A stretch of 64,000 bases of DNA from Actinomycetota bacterium (lineage in GTDB: Bacteria; Actinomycetota; Acidimicrobiia; Acidimicrobiales; Aldehydirespiratoraceae), in NCBI GenBank assembly GCA_029979265.1, contig JAPOHW010000015.1:1-64000 (forward strand), given 5' to 3'. Below the pieces are notes generated by a model. The model searched no databases. It saw only the letters and a program-made list of their open reading frames with translations, and was not told the DNA's origin. How positions within the stretch are numbered: the first letter of the stretch is position 1; the number at the start of each line of letters is the position of its first letter. Positions 18,551-27,440 of this stretch are shown here, in pieces. The position numbers and the translations under genes are program-made.

Positions 18551-19750
18551 TCAGGCCAGCAGTGCCTCGTCGAACGGGTACTGCGACATCAGCTCGGTGC
18601 CGGTTTCGGTCACCAGGATCTGCTGCTCCAACTTCACGCCTTCGGTCGTGTCCGGGCCACCGATGAAGCTCTCGACGCAGAGGGTCATGCCCGGCTCGAT
18701 CACACCGCCGTAACCGAACGGGGCGAAATCCTGTGCGTGATAGAGGTACGGGTACTCACCGGTCATCCCGACGCCATGGCTCGACAGGTAGTAGCGATGG
18801 GCGGCGAATCGCTCGGGCAGATCCCAGGCCCGTTCGCTGTACTGCGCGAACGTCAGCCCCGGCTCGATGATCCCCATGTTGTGGTGCACCTGTTCGTAGG
18901 CGATCCGGTAGAGCTCCCGCTGCTCGGAACTCGGCATCCCGGGGCCGGCGTGAAAGGTCCGCGAATAGTCGGCGTAGTAGCCGTGGCAGCCGACGACGTC
19001 GGTGTCGAACGCAACCAGTTCGTCGGCACCGATGACCTTCTCGCTCGTCTCCTGGAACCATGGGTTGGTGTTGCTGCCCGAGGACAGCAGGCGGGTCTCG
19101 ATGTAGTCGGCACCTTGGGCGATCACGTGCTGATGGAAGACCGACCAGAGCTCGTTCTCGGTCAGTCCCGGCCGGAGTTCCGCCTCCATCACCGCCATGG
19201 CGCGCTCGGTTGCGCGCATCGATGCAACCTGACACGCAAGCTCGTCAGGCCCCTTGACCGCCCGTGCCCGCTCCACCGGAGCCTGTGCATCGACGAGACG
19301 AACACCCTCGGCGGCCAGCGCGAAGGCGGCTCCGGCATTGACCCGCTCGAGACCGACCGTCGTGTCGGTTCCGACGGTCTCGCGCACCAGCGAAGCGATC
19401 TGTGCCGCCCATGCCCGCTCGACGTCGGCAATGGCTTCCCCGGCCGCCACGAACGACGCGGTGGTCGCCTGTCGAACCTCGGTCACCGTCTCGAGTCCGT
19501 CGGCGAGGTGGAGGGCGCCGGTGAACTCGAACAGGATGACCGGACCTTCGACCGTGACGAAGAGGTACCGCGCCGGGTTCCGAGCGGTGAAGATCTGCAT
19601 GTTGCGAGCACCGCAGGCATACCGGATGTTGACCGGGTCGGTGAGCACGCAGGCCCCGATGTCGCGATCGGCCATCTCCGACCGCAACCGACCGAGGCGG
19701 AAGGCCCGCAACGCCACCTGATCGATCGGCGTGTCCTCGGTCGGGAGCAT
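18551..19750 (-). CDS. M24-family (creatinase/Xaa-Pro peptidase fold) protein, DddP-like
   Basis: VAFDTDVVGCHGYYADYSRTF, SSHGVGMTGEYPY, EPGMTLCVES, KLEQQILVTETG metal-ligand motifs of M24; overall pattern resembles DddP. Confidence 0.85.
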   Translation of the reverse strand: MLPTEDTPIDQVALRAFRLGRLRSEMADRDIGACVLTDPVNIRYACGARNMQIFTARNPARYLFVTVEGPVILFEFTGALHLADGLETVTEVRQATTASFVAAGEAIADVERAWAAQIASLVRETVGTDTTVGLERVNAGAAFALAAEGVRLVDAQAPVERARAVKGPDELACQVASMRATERAMAVMEAELRPGLTENELWSVFHQHVIAQGADYIETRLLSSGSNTNPWFQETSEKVIGADELVAFDTDVVGCHGYYADYSRTFHAGPGMPSSEQRELYRIAYEQVHHNMGIIEPGLTFAQYSERAWDLPERFAAHRYYLSSHGVGMTGEYPYLYHAQDFAPFGYGGVIEPGMTLCVESFIGGPDTTEGVKLEQQILVTETGTELMSQYPFDEALLA

Positions 19751-19830
19751 CGTTGGAATCTACTCGGCACCGAAGGTGCGGCGAGACGACGAACGGGCCA
19801 ACGTCGGGGCCGGACTCGCCGGCGTGACGG

Positions 19831-21189
19831 TCACGGTGAGCTTGTCGTGCCCGAAGGATCCTGCTCGATGTCCGGCGCTCGGGGTGCGGCGGGGACGATG
19901 ACGAGGTTGGAGTCACCGATCGCCGGAATCTGAAGCCGGGACAGAGAGATGCAGCCGTTGTTGCCGCTGACGAAGAAGAGGTAGATGCAGTCGCGGCCGG
20001 GATCGATCATCGCCACAAAGCTGCTGTCCGGCGCCCACAGCGGCTCGAGACCCTGTACCCGTTGCTCGAAGTCGAGAAGGGTTCCCGTCTCGATCTCGTA
20101 CAGCGCCGGGAAGTCGTCGTACTCCCGGCCTTTCGGGAGGAAGATCCACGCGCCGTCGGGGCTGATGGCCGGTCCGAGTCCGAAATCGAGTAGGTCGTTG
20201 TCGAGGGTGTACTCGACGCCGTCGGCGCCGGCGGCGGTCGTCACGACCATCTGGTTGGCGTCGGTGGTGCTCCGGCGGTATTCGAGCCATCGGGTGCCGT
20301 TCGTCGCCACGATCTCGTGCGGCGAGATGCGTTCGAGGCCGGTTCCGGTCACCTCGAGTGTCCCGCCGGTCTGGGCGGTCACGAAGGCGCCGACTCCCGG
20401 AACGATCTCGATGTCGGTACCCCCGGGCAGCAGCGACCGCTCTGTTGCGGAACCGGGGACGAACTCGCCGTACTCGACACCGGCGTCGGTGGAAACAAGC
20501 ACGAGCAGTTGGCCGGTGTGGCGCCGCACCAGTTGCACACCGGTCGCGAGGCGCATCGCCCGAGTCGGGTCGGCCGGATCAAAACCGAGGGCACCGTCGC
20601 TGGTGACCAGCACCGCCTCACCGCTGTCACCGCTGGCTCGCGTCTCGTCTCGCACCGACACGAGTTCACCGGTCCCGAGATCGATCACGACAGGAAATCC
20701 GTCGGCACCGACGTATGCAAAGCGATACTCGCTCGGCACCATCTGCACCGGGCGGAGCAACGCATACTTGTCGGCCTCGTTGGGATCGACCTGCACCTCG
20801 AGCCACGCCGTCACGAGATCCTGCGCAGTGAGGCCGGCGATCGATGCCTCCAGGTCGAGGGCCGGGTCGGGTTGGGTTGCGGACAAGGCGGCGCGGTCGC
20901 TGTCTTGCCGAGTTGCGTCAGATACAGGGGCTGCGGGCGCCCGGGTGGTGTCACCGCCAGACAGGACCCAGATCGCGAAGATGGAGGCTGCGGCGGCGAT
21001 CAGCCACCGAGCGTCGAAGCGACGGGCCGCTCGGGGTCTGCGCTCACCACGCCAATCGCGGATGCGGTCACGCCGAGTCCCGGCGTCGACACCGCGGGCG
21101 CGATCGCGCGGCTCGTTCCACTCGAGTTCGATGTCGAGAATCTCAACGCTCGGGTTGTCGGCCACGAGATCCACGATGCCATCCCCCAT
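19831..21189 (-). CDS. Hypothetical membrane-anchored protein with a propeller-like extracytoplasmic domain
   Basis: Single hydrophobic segment WLIAAAASIFAIWVLSGG after a basic N-terminus, then repetitive beta-rich sequence (VLVTSDGALGFD, PDGAWIFLPKG, WAPDSSFVAMID). Start at ATG 21189 assumed. Confidence 0.65.
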   Translation of the reverse strand: MGDGIVDLVADNPSVEILDIELEWNEPRDRARGVDAGTRRDRIRDWRGERRPRAARRFDARWLIAAAASIFAIWVLSGGDTTRAPAAPVSDATRQDSDRAALSATQPDPALDLEASIAGLTAQDLVTAWLEVQVDPNEADKYALLRPVQMVPSEYRFAYVGADGFPVVIDLGTGELVSVRDETRASGDSGEAVLVTSDGALGFDPADPTRAMRLATGVQLVRRHTGQLLVLVSTDAGVEYGEFVPGSATERSLLPGGTDIEIVPGVGAFVTAQTGGTLEVTGTGLERISPHEIVATNGTRWLEYRRSTTDANQMVVTTAAGADGVEYTLDNDLLDFGLGPAISPDGAWIFLPKGREYDDFPALYEIETGTLLDFEQRVQGLEPLWAPDSSFVAMIDPGRDCIYLFFVSGNNGCISLSRLQIPAIGDSNLVIVPAAPRAPDIEQDPSGTTSSP

Positions 21190-21304
21190 GCCCGGTGTAC
21201 GACTCTGAGGCGAGGTCCGGATGCGGCGCACCCGATCCTCCCGCATCCCCGAGGTGCGCAACCCAGCGGCGATGGCACTCGAAGTGTCGGTCTACGCTGC
21301 GCCG

Positions 21305-22114
21305 ATGGTCGACCAGACAAACCAGTACCGCACCGGCCTCGCCGGCCGAACAGCGCTCGTCACCGGCGGGGGCTCGGGCATCGGTGCGGCGATCGCCACC
21401 ACTCTCGCCGGGGCAGGAGCGACGGTGCGGACGTGCGACGTCGACAGTGCGACCGGCGCCGATTACGCCTGCGACGTGTCCGACGAGACGGCAGTTGCGA
21501 CGATGTTTGCCACCATCGACGACGAATTCGATCATCTCGACATCGTCGTCAACAATGTTGGTGTCGCAGGTCCGACCGGTGGCGTCGAGCACATGAACAC
21601 CGACGACTTCGACCGCTGCGTGCAGATCAACATCGGGGGCACGTTCCGAGTCACGCAGCAGGCCGTACGCCGGATGCGCCAACAGGGTCGCGGCTCGATC
21701 GTCAACATCTCGTCGACGGCTGGGCACGTCCCCTATCCCTTGCGGTCACCGTATTCGGCGTCGAAGTGGGCCATCGAAGGCCTGACCCGCTCGTGGGCGA
21801 TGGAATTGGGCCGGTTCGACATTCGTGTCAACTGTGTGGCGCCGGGCACCATCGCCGGTCCACGCATGAGCGGCGTCATCGAACGCGAAGCAGCGGCGAT
21901 GCAGACCACCACCGATGCGGTGAAGGCGGCCTACGAGGATCAGGTGTCGATGCGCACCTTCGTCGATGCGTCCGACATCGCAGCAACCGTTGCGTTTCTG
22001 TGCAGCGACGCGGCGCGGTTCATCAACGGCGAGATCATCAGCGTCGACGGTCATTGCGAGACGTTGCGGACCGAGTTTCCCGACGATGTTCGAGTGCGGG
22101 GCGTGACCTTCTAG
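21305..22114 (+). CDS. SDR-family oxidoreductase
   Basis: TGGGSGIGAAIATTLAGAG, NNVG, YSASKWAIEGL. Confidence 0.92.
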   Translation: MVDQTNQYRTGLAGRTALVTGGGSGIGAAIATTLAGAGATVRTCDVDSATGADYACDVSDETAVATMFATIDDEFDHLDIVVNNVGVAGPTGGVEHMNTDDFDRCVQINIGGTFRVTQQAVRRMRQQGRGSIVNISSTAGHVPYPLRSPYSASKWAIEGLTRSWAMELGRFDIRVNCVAPGTIAGPRMSGVIEREAAAMQTTTDAVKAAYEDQVSMRTFVDASDIAATVAFLCSDAARFINGEIISVDGHCETLRTEFPDDVRVRGVTF

Positions 22115-22126
22115 GCGGTGATCCGC

Positions 22127-22372
22127 TCAGCCCCCCACGACCGGGGCGAGAAAGTAGATCTCGGTGTCGACACCGACTCGCACGTACTCGGGATCGGCAT
22201 GGATCTCCCCGTCGATGCCCGCCGACGAGCCGGCACGCAGCGCACGACCGAGGCCCGGATAGGTGGCTTCGAGGTCATCGATGATCTGACCGACCGTGGC
22301 GCCGTTCGCCTGCACAACCGCCTCACCGCCGGTGAAGGCACGGTGCTGGGTCATGAGGTGAACGGTGGCCAC
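22127..22372 (-). CDS. MoaD/ThiS-family ubiquitin-like sulfur carrier protein
   Basis: 81 aa; GATVGQIIDDLEATYPGL and C-terminal FLAPVVGG (di-glycine tail). Confidence 0.85.
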   Translation of the reverse strand: MATVHLMTQHRAFTGGEAVVQANGATVGQIIDDLEATYPGLGRALRAGSSAGIDGEIHADPEYVRVGVDTEIYFLAPVVGG

Positions 22373-22406
22373 GGTGATCTGGATCGTCAGCGGACGACGA
22401 ACGTGC

Positions 22407-24644
22407 TCAGCGCTCGTTGAGCCTCTTGAGCACCTTCGGCGGCGACATCGGAAGGGAGGTCATCCGGACGCCGGTGGCAGCCTTGACCGCGTTGCCGATG
22501 GTGGCCATGGGCGGAACGATGCCCGTCTCGCCCACCCCGCGCACGCCGTAGGGATGTGCCGGGTTCGGGACCTCGACGATGATCGTCTCGATCAGCGGCA
22601 GGTCGGACGCAACCGGAATGCGGTAGTCGAGGAAGGATGCGTTCTCCATTGCGCCATCCGCGTTGTAGATGTACTCCTCGTTGAGCGCCCAACCGATGCC
22701 CTGCACCGAGCCGCCCTGCATCTGTCCCTCGACATAACTCGGGTGAATGGCGGTTCCCGCGTCTTGCACGGCGGTGTAGCGGACGATCTCGATCTCGCCG
22801 GTCTCCTCGTCGACCTTCAGGTCGGCGCAGTGCACGGCGAAACTCGGACCCGCACCGGCTGCGTTCAGCGACGCCGTGGCGGTGAGCGGACCACCGGTGC
22901 GCTTGGCCTGCGCGGTGATCTGCGCAAGCGTCAAGGGGTCTCCACCCTCGCCACCACCGTGACCGGGTGACACGGCGGCACCGTCGACCCAAGCGACCTC
23001 GCCGACGTCGACCCCCATGATGGTGGCGGCCCGAGCCTTCAACTGTTCGATCAGGTCCTCGCAGGCCTCCACCACGGCTTTGCCGGTGGCGAACGTGGCA
23101 CGCGAACCTTCGGTGACGTCGGTGAATCCGACCGATTCGGTGTCGGCAACGATCGGGGTGATGGAGTACACGTCGATCCCGAGCGTCTCGGCTGCCATCA
23201 GTGCCATCGAGGCCCGCGACCCGCCGATGTCGGGCGACCCGGTGATCACGTTGGCTGTGCCGTCTTCGTTGAGGTTGACCGTGGCACTGGACTCTTCACC
23301 GATGTTGAACCAAAAGCCGACAGCCATGCCGCGCGAGGTTCCCTCGGCGGGCACGGACTGGTAGTGGTCGGACGCCTTCAGCGCTTCGAGACATTCGACC
23401 AGACCCACCCTGGGGTGGGGCATGCCCATCGCGGTGAGATCACCTTCGACAGCGGCGTTCTTCAACCGCAGGTCGATCGGATCCATCCCCAGCTCGGTTG
23501 CGATTTCGTCGACGACCGACTCGATCGCCCACGCTGCATGCGGCGCCGAAGGCGCCCGGTACGCCGCCGACTTCGGAGTGTTGGTCAGCGCCGTGTACGT
23601 CTCCATGCGCAAGTTGGGGAACTTGTACGACGCCACCGACATTGCGCCGATGAGCCCGGCCATGTCGCTGAATGCACCCACGCCGTAGGCCATCCAGCCG
23701 TCGATGGCAGTGAGTTCGCCGTCCTTGGTCGCGCCGATCTTGATCCGGAGTTCGGCGCTCGGTGCCGGACCCGAGCCCCGCAGCACCTCTTCGCGCGTCA
23801 TGGTGATCTTGACCGGTTTGCCTGACTTCTCCGACAGCTTCGCCGCAATCGGCTCGAGGTAGATCGTGGTCTTACCGCCGAAACCGCCCCCGATCTCGGC
23901 CGGGACCACCTTGACCTTCGAATTGTCGACGCCGAGCACATCGGCGGTCATCGAACGGACGCGGAAGTGGCCCTGCGACGAGCACCACACGTTCGCCTTG
24001 CCATCGCCGTAGTCGACCACACAGGCGTGGGGCTCGATGTAACCCTGGTGGACGTGGGCACAGTCGAAGCCCATCTCCACGACGACGTCGGCGTCGGCCA
24101 TGGCCTGATCGACGTCGCCCCGAGCGAGGTTGGTGATTGTGGCGAGGTTCGAGGGGTCGCCCGGGGGTGCAAATTTCGTGTGGTTGTTCGGGTTGGCGAG
24201 CGGGGCACCATCGGCCATGGAGTCGGCGATCGACAAGACGGCGGGCAGCACCTCGTACTCGACCTCGACCGCAGCAGCGGCGGCCTTCGCCTCCGCCTTG
24301 GTGGTCGCGGCAACGGCTGCGACCGCATGACCGTGGTAGAACGCCTCGCCCCGAGCCATACAGTTGACCGCGGTGTCGTAGTTCGGATGCGTCGGATCGA
24401 GCGCCGGGAAGTCGTCGCCGGTGACAACGGCCTTCACGCCGGGCATCGCCTCGGCTGCCGACGTGTCGATCGACACGATCCTGGCGTGAGCGTGCGGTGA
24501 GCGCACGAATGCACCATGGAGTTGACCGGGGAGGTTGAGATCGGCGCCGAAGCGAGCCTTGCCCACGACCTTGTCGAAGCCATCGTGACGGATCGGACGG
24601 GTGCCGACCCACTTGTAGTTGGTGGGATTCTCGGTTGCGGTCAT
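22407..24644 (-). CDS. Molybdenum hydroxylase large (molybdopterin-binding) subunit, xanthine-dehydrogenase family
   Basis: IGGGFGGKTTIYLEPIAAKLSEKSGKPVK, AAYRAPSAPHAAWAIES, GVGETGIVPPMATIGNAV. Confidence 0.93.
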   Translation of the reverse strand: MTATENPTNYKWVGTRPIRHDGFDKVVGKARFGADLNLPGQLHGAFVRSPHAHARIVSIDTSAAEAMPGVKAVVTGDDFPALDPTHPNYDTAVNCMARGEAFYHGHAVAAVAATTKAEAKAAAAAVEVEYEVLPAVLSIADSMADGAPLANPNNHTKFAPPGDPSNLATITNLARGDVDQAMADADVVVEMGFDCAHVHQGYIEPHACVVDYGDGKANVWCSSQGHFRVRSMTADVLGVDNSKVKVVPAEIGGGFGGKTTIYLEPIAAKLSEKSGKPVKITMTREEVLRGSGPAPSAELRIKIGATKDGELTAIDGWMAYGVGAFSDMAGLIGAMSVASYKFPNLRMETYTALTNTPKSAAYRAPSAPHAAWAIESVVDEIATELGMDPIDLRLKNAAVEGDLTAMGMPHPRVGLVECLEALKASDHYQSVPAEGTSRGMAVGFWFNIGEESSATVNLNEDGTANVITGSPDIGGSRASMALMAAETLGIDVYSITPIVADTESVGFTDVTEGSRATFATGKAVVEACEDLIEQLKARAATIMGVDVGEVAWVDGAAVSPGHGGGEGGDPLTLAQITAQAKRTGGPLTATASLNAAGAGPSFAVHCADLKVDEETGEIEIVRYTAVQDAGTAIHPSYVEGQMQGGSVQGIGWALNEEYIYNADGAMENASFLDYRIPVASDLPLIETIIVEVPNPAHPYGVRGVGETGIVPPMATIGNAVKAATGVRMTSLPMSPPKVLKRLNER

Positions 24645-24645
24645 C

Positions 24646-25137
24646 TCACACTCCCTGCTTGCTGGTCGAGTTCAGTTGCACGGCGGCTTCCTGCACCGCC
24701 CGGACGATCTTGTCGTAGCCGGTGCACCGGCAGAGGTTGCCGGCGAGGCCGTATCGGATTTCGGTCTCGGTCGGGTCGGGGTTTGCGTCGAGCAGTGCCT
24801 TGGCCGCTACGAGGAACCCCGGCGTGCAGATTCCGCACTGCAGAGCAGCACCCTCCAAGAAGGTCTGCTGCAGAGGGTGGAGTTGGTCACCATCGGCGAT
24901 CCCCTCCACGGTGATGATTTCGCGTCCTTCGACCTCGGGGGCCAGAATCAGGCACGAGCAGTTGAGTTTGCCGTCGACGAGGACCGAGCAGGAGCCACAG
25001 TCACCGGTACCGCAGCCTTCTTTGGTCCCGATAAGGCCGAGTTCGTCGCGCAGGGCGTCGAGCAGCGATGTGGCATCGGCGGCCAAGAAGTCGGTCGGCT
25101 CTCCGTTGACGATGCAGTTGATGTGGGTACGTGACAT
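24646..25137 (-). CDS. (2Fe-2S)-binding small subunit of the molybdenum hydroxylase
   Basis: GCGTGDCGSCSVLVDGKLNCSC and QCGICTPGFLVAAKALLDANPDPTETEIRYGLAGNLCRCTGYDKI. Confidence 0.95.
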   Translation of the reverse strand: MSRTHINCIVNGEPTDFLAADATSLLDALRDELGLIGTKEGCGTGDCGSCSVLVDGKLNCSCLILAPEVEGREIITVEGIADGDQLHPLQQTFLEGAALQCGICTPGFLVAAKALLDANPDPTETEIRYGLAGNLCRCTGYDKIVRAVQEAAVQLNSTSKQGV

Positions 25138-25142
25138 GGGGA

Positions 25143-26000
25143 TCAGGCTCCGTTCTGGGCGCGTTCGGCGGCGATGACTGCGGCACGCTTGGCGAGGACA
25201 CCGGCGACCTGGGTGCGGTACTCGATGGTGCCGCGCTTGTCGTCGATGGGGTTGCAGGCCGCCGACGCTGCGGCGGCAACGGCGGCGAGGGTGTCGTCGT
25301 CGAGGCTGGAGCCGACGAGCGCAGCTTCGGCGGCAGGTACGCGAACGGCGGTCGGGGCCACTGCACCGAGCACCACGCCGGCGGCACTGACGGTGTCACC
25401 GTCCATCGTCAGTCGAACCGCGGCGCCGACGACGGCAATGTCCATTTCGGTTCGCGGGATCATCCGCAGGTAGGCATCACCGGTGTTGGCCGCCGGGTCG
25501 TCGATCTCGAACTCCACGATGAACTCGTCGGCGGCCAGAGACGTTTGACCCGGCCCGGTCACGACATCGGCCACCGGGATGGTTCGCTCCCCACCGGCCC
25601 CGGCAATCACGGCTCGGGCGCCGGCGGCGATCATGCCTGGCACCGAATCGGCTGCCGGTGAGCCGTTGCACAGGTTCCCACCGAGGCTCGAGCGGTTCTG
25701 GATCTGGTCCGAACCGATCAGACCGGCGCCTTCGGAGATGCCGGGGTGCATTGCGGTGAACGCTGCATTGTGGGTGAGGTCCGATGCCGGGGTTGCCGCA
25801 CCGATGGTCCACCGACCGTCGGCATGCGAGACCGACATCAACCGATCGATCCGCTTGAGGTCGACCATCACCGACGGCTCGAGTCGGCCGGTGCGCATCT
25901 GGGGAACGAGATCAGTCGCCCCAGCGAACACCCGGGACCCCGGGTTGTCGGCCAAGAGCGAGCAAGCCTCGCCCACCGTGGTGGGAGCGACGTAGTGCAT
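25143..26000 (-). CDS. FAD-binding subunit of the molybdenum hydroxylase
   Basis: MHYVAPTTVGEACSLLADNPGSRVFAGATDLVPQMRTG and IQNRSSLGGNLCNGSPAADSVP; ATG at 26000. Confidence 0.92.
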   Translation of the reverse strand: MHYVAPTTVGEACSLLADNPGSRVFAGATDLVPQMRTGRLEPSVMVDLKRIDRLMSVSHADGRWTIGAATPASDLTHNAAFTAMHPGISEGAGLIGSDQIQNRSSLGGNLCNGSPAADSVPGMIAAGARAVIAGAGGERTIPVADVVTGPGQTSLAADEFIVEFEIDDPAANTGDAYLRMIPRTEMDIAVVGAAVRLTMDGDTVSAAGVVLGAVAPTAVRVPAAEAALVGSSLDDDTLAAVAAAASAACNPIDDKRGTIEYRTQVAGVLAKRAAVIAAERAQNGA

Positions 26001-26099
26001 CCAGCGATCCTTTGCTTGTGAGCTGCGAACAGCCGTGAGCATGCCACGCGGAAACGCCGGACGCTGAACCCGCCGACAACCGACGCGTGCCATCATCCG

Positions 26100-26480
26100 A
26101 TGATGCAGCGAACGTCCATCGAAATCGAGAGCCTGTCGCATCTCGCCCCGCTTCCCGCCGCAAGCCGGGTGGGACCCTTGCTCGAGTCGAGCATCACCAC
26201 ACCGTTCAACCCCGGTACCCGCACTCTTCCCGCCACGTTCGAGGAACAGGCCGAGAACCTCTTCATCCATATGGGACAGATGCTCGAGGCTGCTGGGGGC
26301 GGATGGGAACACGTGGCCAAGGTGACGTTCTTTCTCGCCGAACACGAGAGCAGAGCCAAGTTGAACGTTCCGTGGCTGGAACGATTTCCCGACGAAGCGT
26401 CGCGTCCAGCCCGGCACATCATGGAGGTCGGCCCGGGAGCCTCGAAGGTCACGTGTGTGTTCACCGCCTACATTGCCTGA
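26100..26480 (+). CDS. RidA/YjgF-family protein
   Basis: 126 aa; TLPATFEEQAENLFIHMGQMLEAAGGGWEHVAKVTFFL. Confidence 0.85.
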   Translation: MMQRTSIEIESLSHLAPLPAASRVGPLLESSITTPFNPGTRTLPATFEEQAENLFIHMGQMLEAAGGGWEHVAKVTFFLAEHESRAKLNVPWLERFPDEASRPARHIMEVGPGASKVTCVFTAYIA

Positions 26481-26482
26481 CC

Positions 26483-27223
26483 ATGGAAGATCCCGGCTAC
26501 GACAACGACATTCGCCCTGTCATCCTCACCGATGAACTGAAGGCGAAACTCAACGGTGTGGCAACACCGACGCTGGCCGGTGCGTTGCAGGACCGAGGCA
26601 TCGAGAACGGCATTCTCGTCGGTCTCAAACCGACCCGTCCCGACCTACGTCTGCTCGGTTACGCCCACACCCTCCGCTACGTCCCCAGGGCCCCGGAGTT
26701 CATCGCTCGAACCAAGGGCCGCAACATGCAGCGCATCGCAATCGAGACGATCGAGTCCGACGAGGTCCTGATCATGGAGGCCCGCTACGAGGTCCTCGCC
26801 GGCACCATCGGCGACATCTACTCGATGCGGGTGAAGCAGCGCGGCGGTACCGGCGTGATCACCGACGGCTGCCTGCGCGATACACCGGGAATCGCCGAGA
26901 TCGATCTTCCCGTGTACCACTTCGCCTCCCACGGTGCCCGGGTCGGCCGGATTCACACGCCGCTGGACCATCAGGTACCGATCGTGTGTGCAGGTGTCAC
27001 CGTCTTTCCCGGCGACATTCTCGTCGGCGATGCCGAAGGGGTCTGCGTGCTTCCCGCCCGTCTGGCCGAAGAGATCGCCGATCAGTGCGTGGAGGACGAA
27101 CTTCGTGAGGAGTGGGGCCTGTGGCGGGTGTCGCAGGGTGAGTCGATCGAGACGACGTTCCCCATGCACGAAAGCCGCCGCGCCGAGTACGAGCGCTGGA
27201 AACGCGACGTGAAGGGCTGCTGA
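26483..27223 (+). CDS. RraA-like / HMG-CHA-aldolase-like family protein
   Basis: TPTLAGALQDRGIENG...RGGTGVITDGCLRDTPGI...GDAEGVCVLPARLAEEI. Confidence 0.88.
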   Translation: MEDPGYDNDIRPVILTDELKAKLNGVATPTLAGALQDRGIENGILVGLKPTRPDLRLLGYAHTLRYVPRAPEFIARTKGRNMQRIAIETIESDEVLIMEARYEVLAGTIGDIYSMRVKQRGGTGVITDGCLRDTPGIAEIDLPVYHFASHGARVGRIHTPLDHQVPIVCAGVTVFPGDILVGDAEGVCVLPARLAEEIADQCVEDELREEWGLWRVSQGESIETTFPMHESRRAEYERWKRDVKGC

Positions 27224-27440
27224 TCCACAACGATCACGATCCCAGCCGGCCTGAAGTCATCGCCTCCGGCTCCGCAACCTCGCGACACATCCTCGGAAGC
27301 GATCGGTTCGTTCGCCGACGTTCCCGACTCGAAACGTGACGAGGGACATGATCCAAACGACGCATCTATAGTCCAAAAGACTCATTACTGGCCTCCGGCG
27401 GTCGAATGAGTTGTGCAAGTCGAGTTTCGAAGGACGCAGC

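Noticed and set aside
22407-26000. Aerobic CO dehydrogenase (coxMSL)
   Set aside because: The large-subunit active-site loop reads AYRAPSAP, not AYRCSFR (form I) or AYRGAGR (form II); kept as a generic molybdenum hydroxylase.
26367-26385. GTTCCGTGGCTGGAAC as another copy of the C1 motif
   Set aside because: Arms match but the spacer is 6 rather than 7 bp with a different centre, and it lies inside the RidA coding sequence (NVPWLERF).
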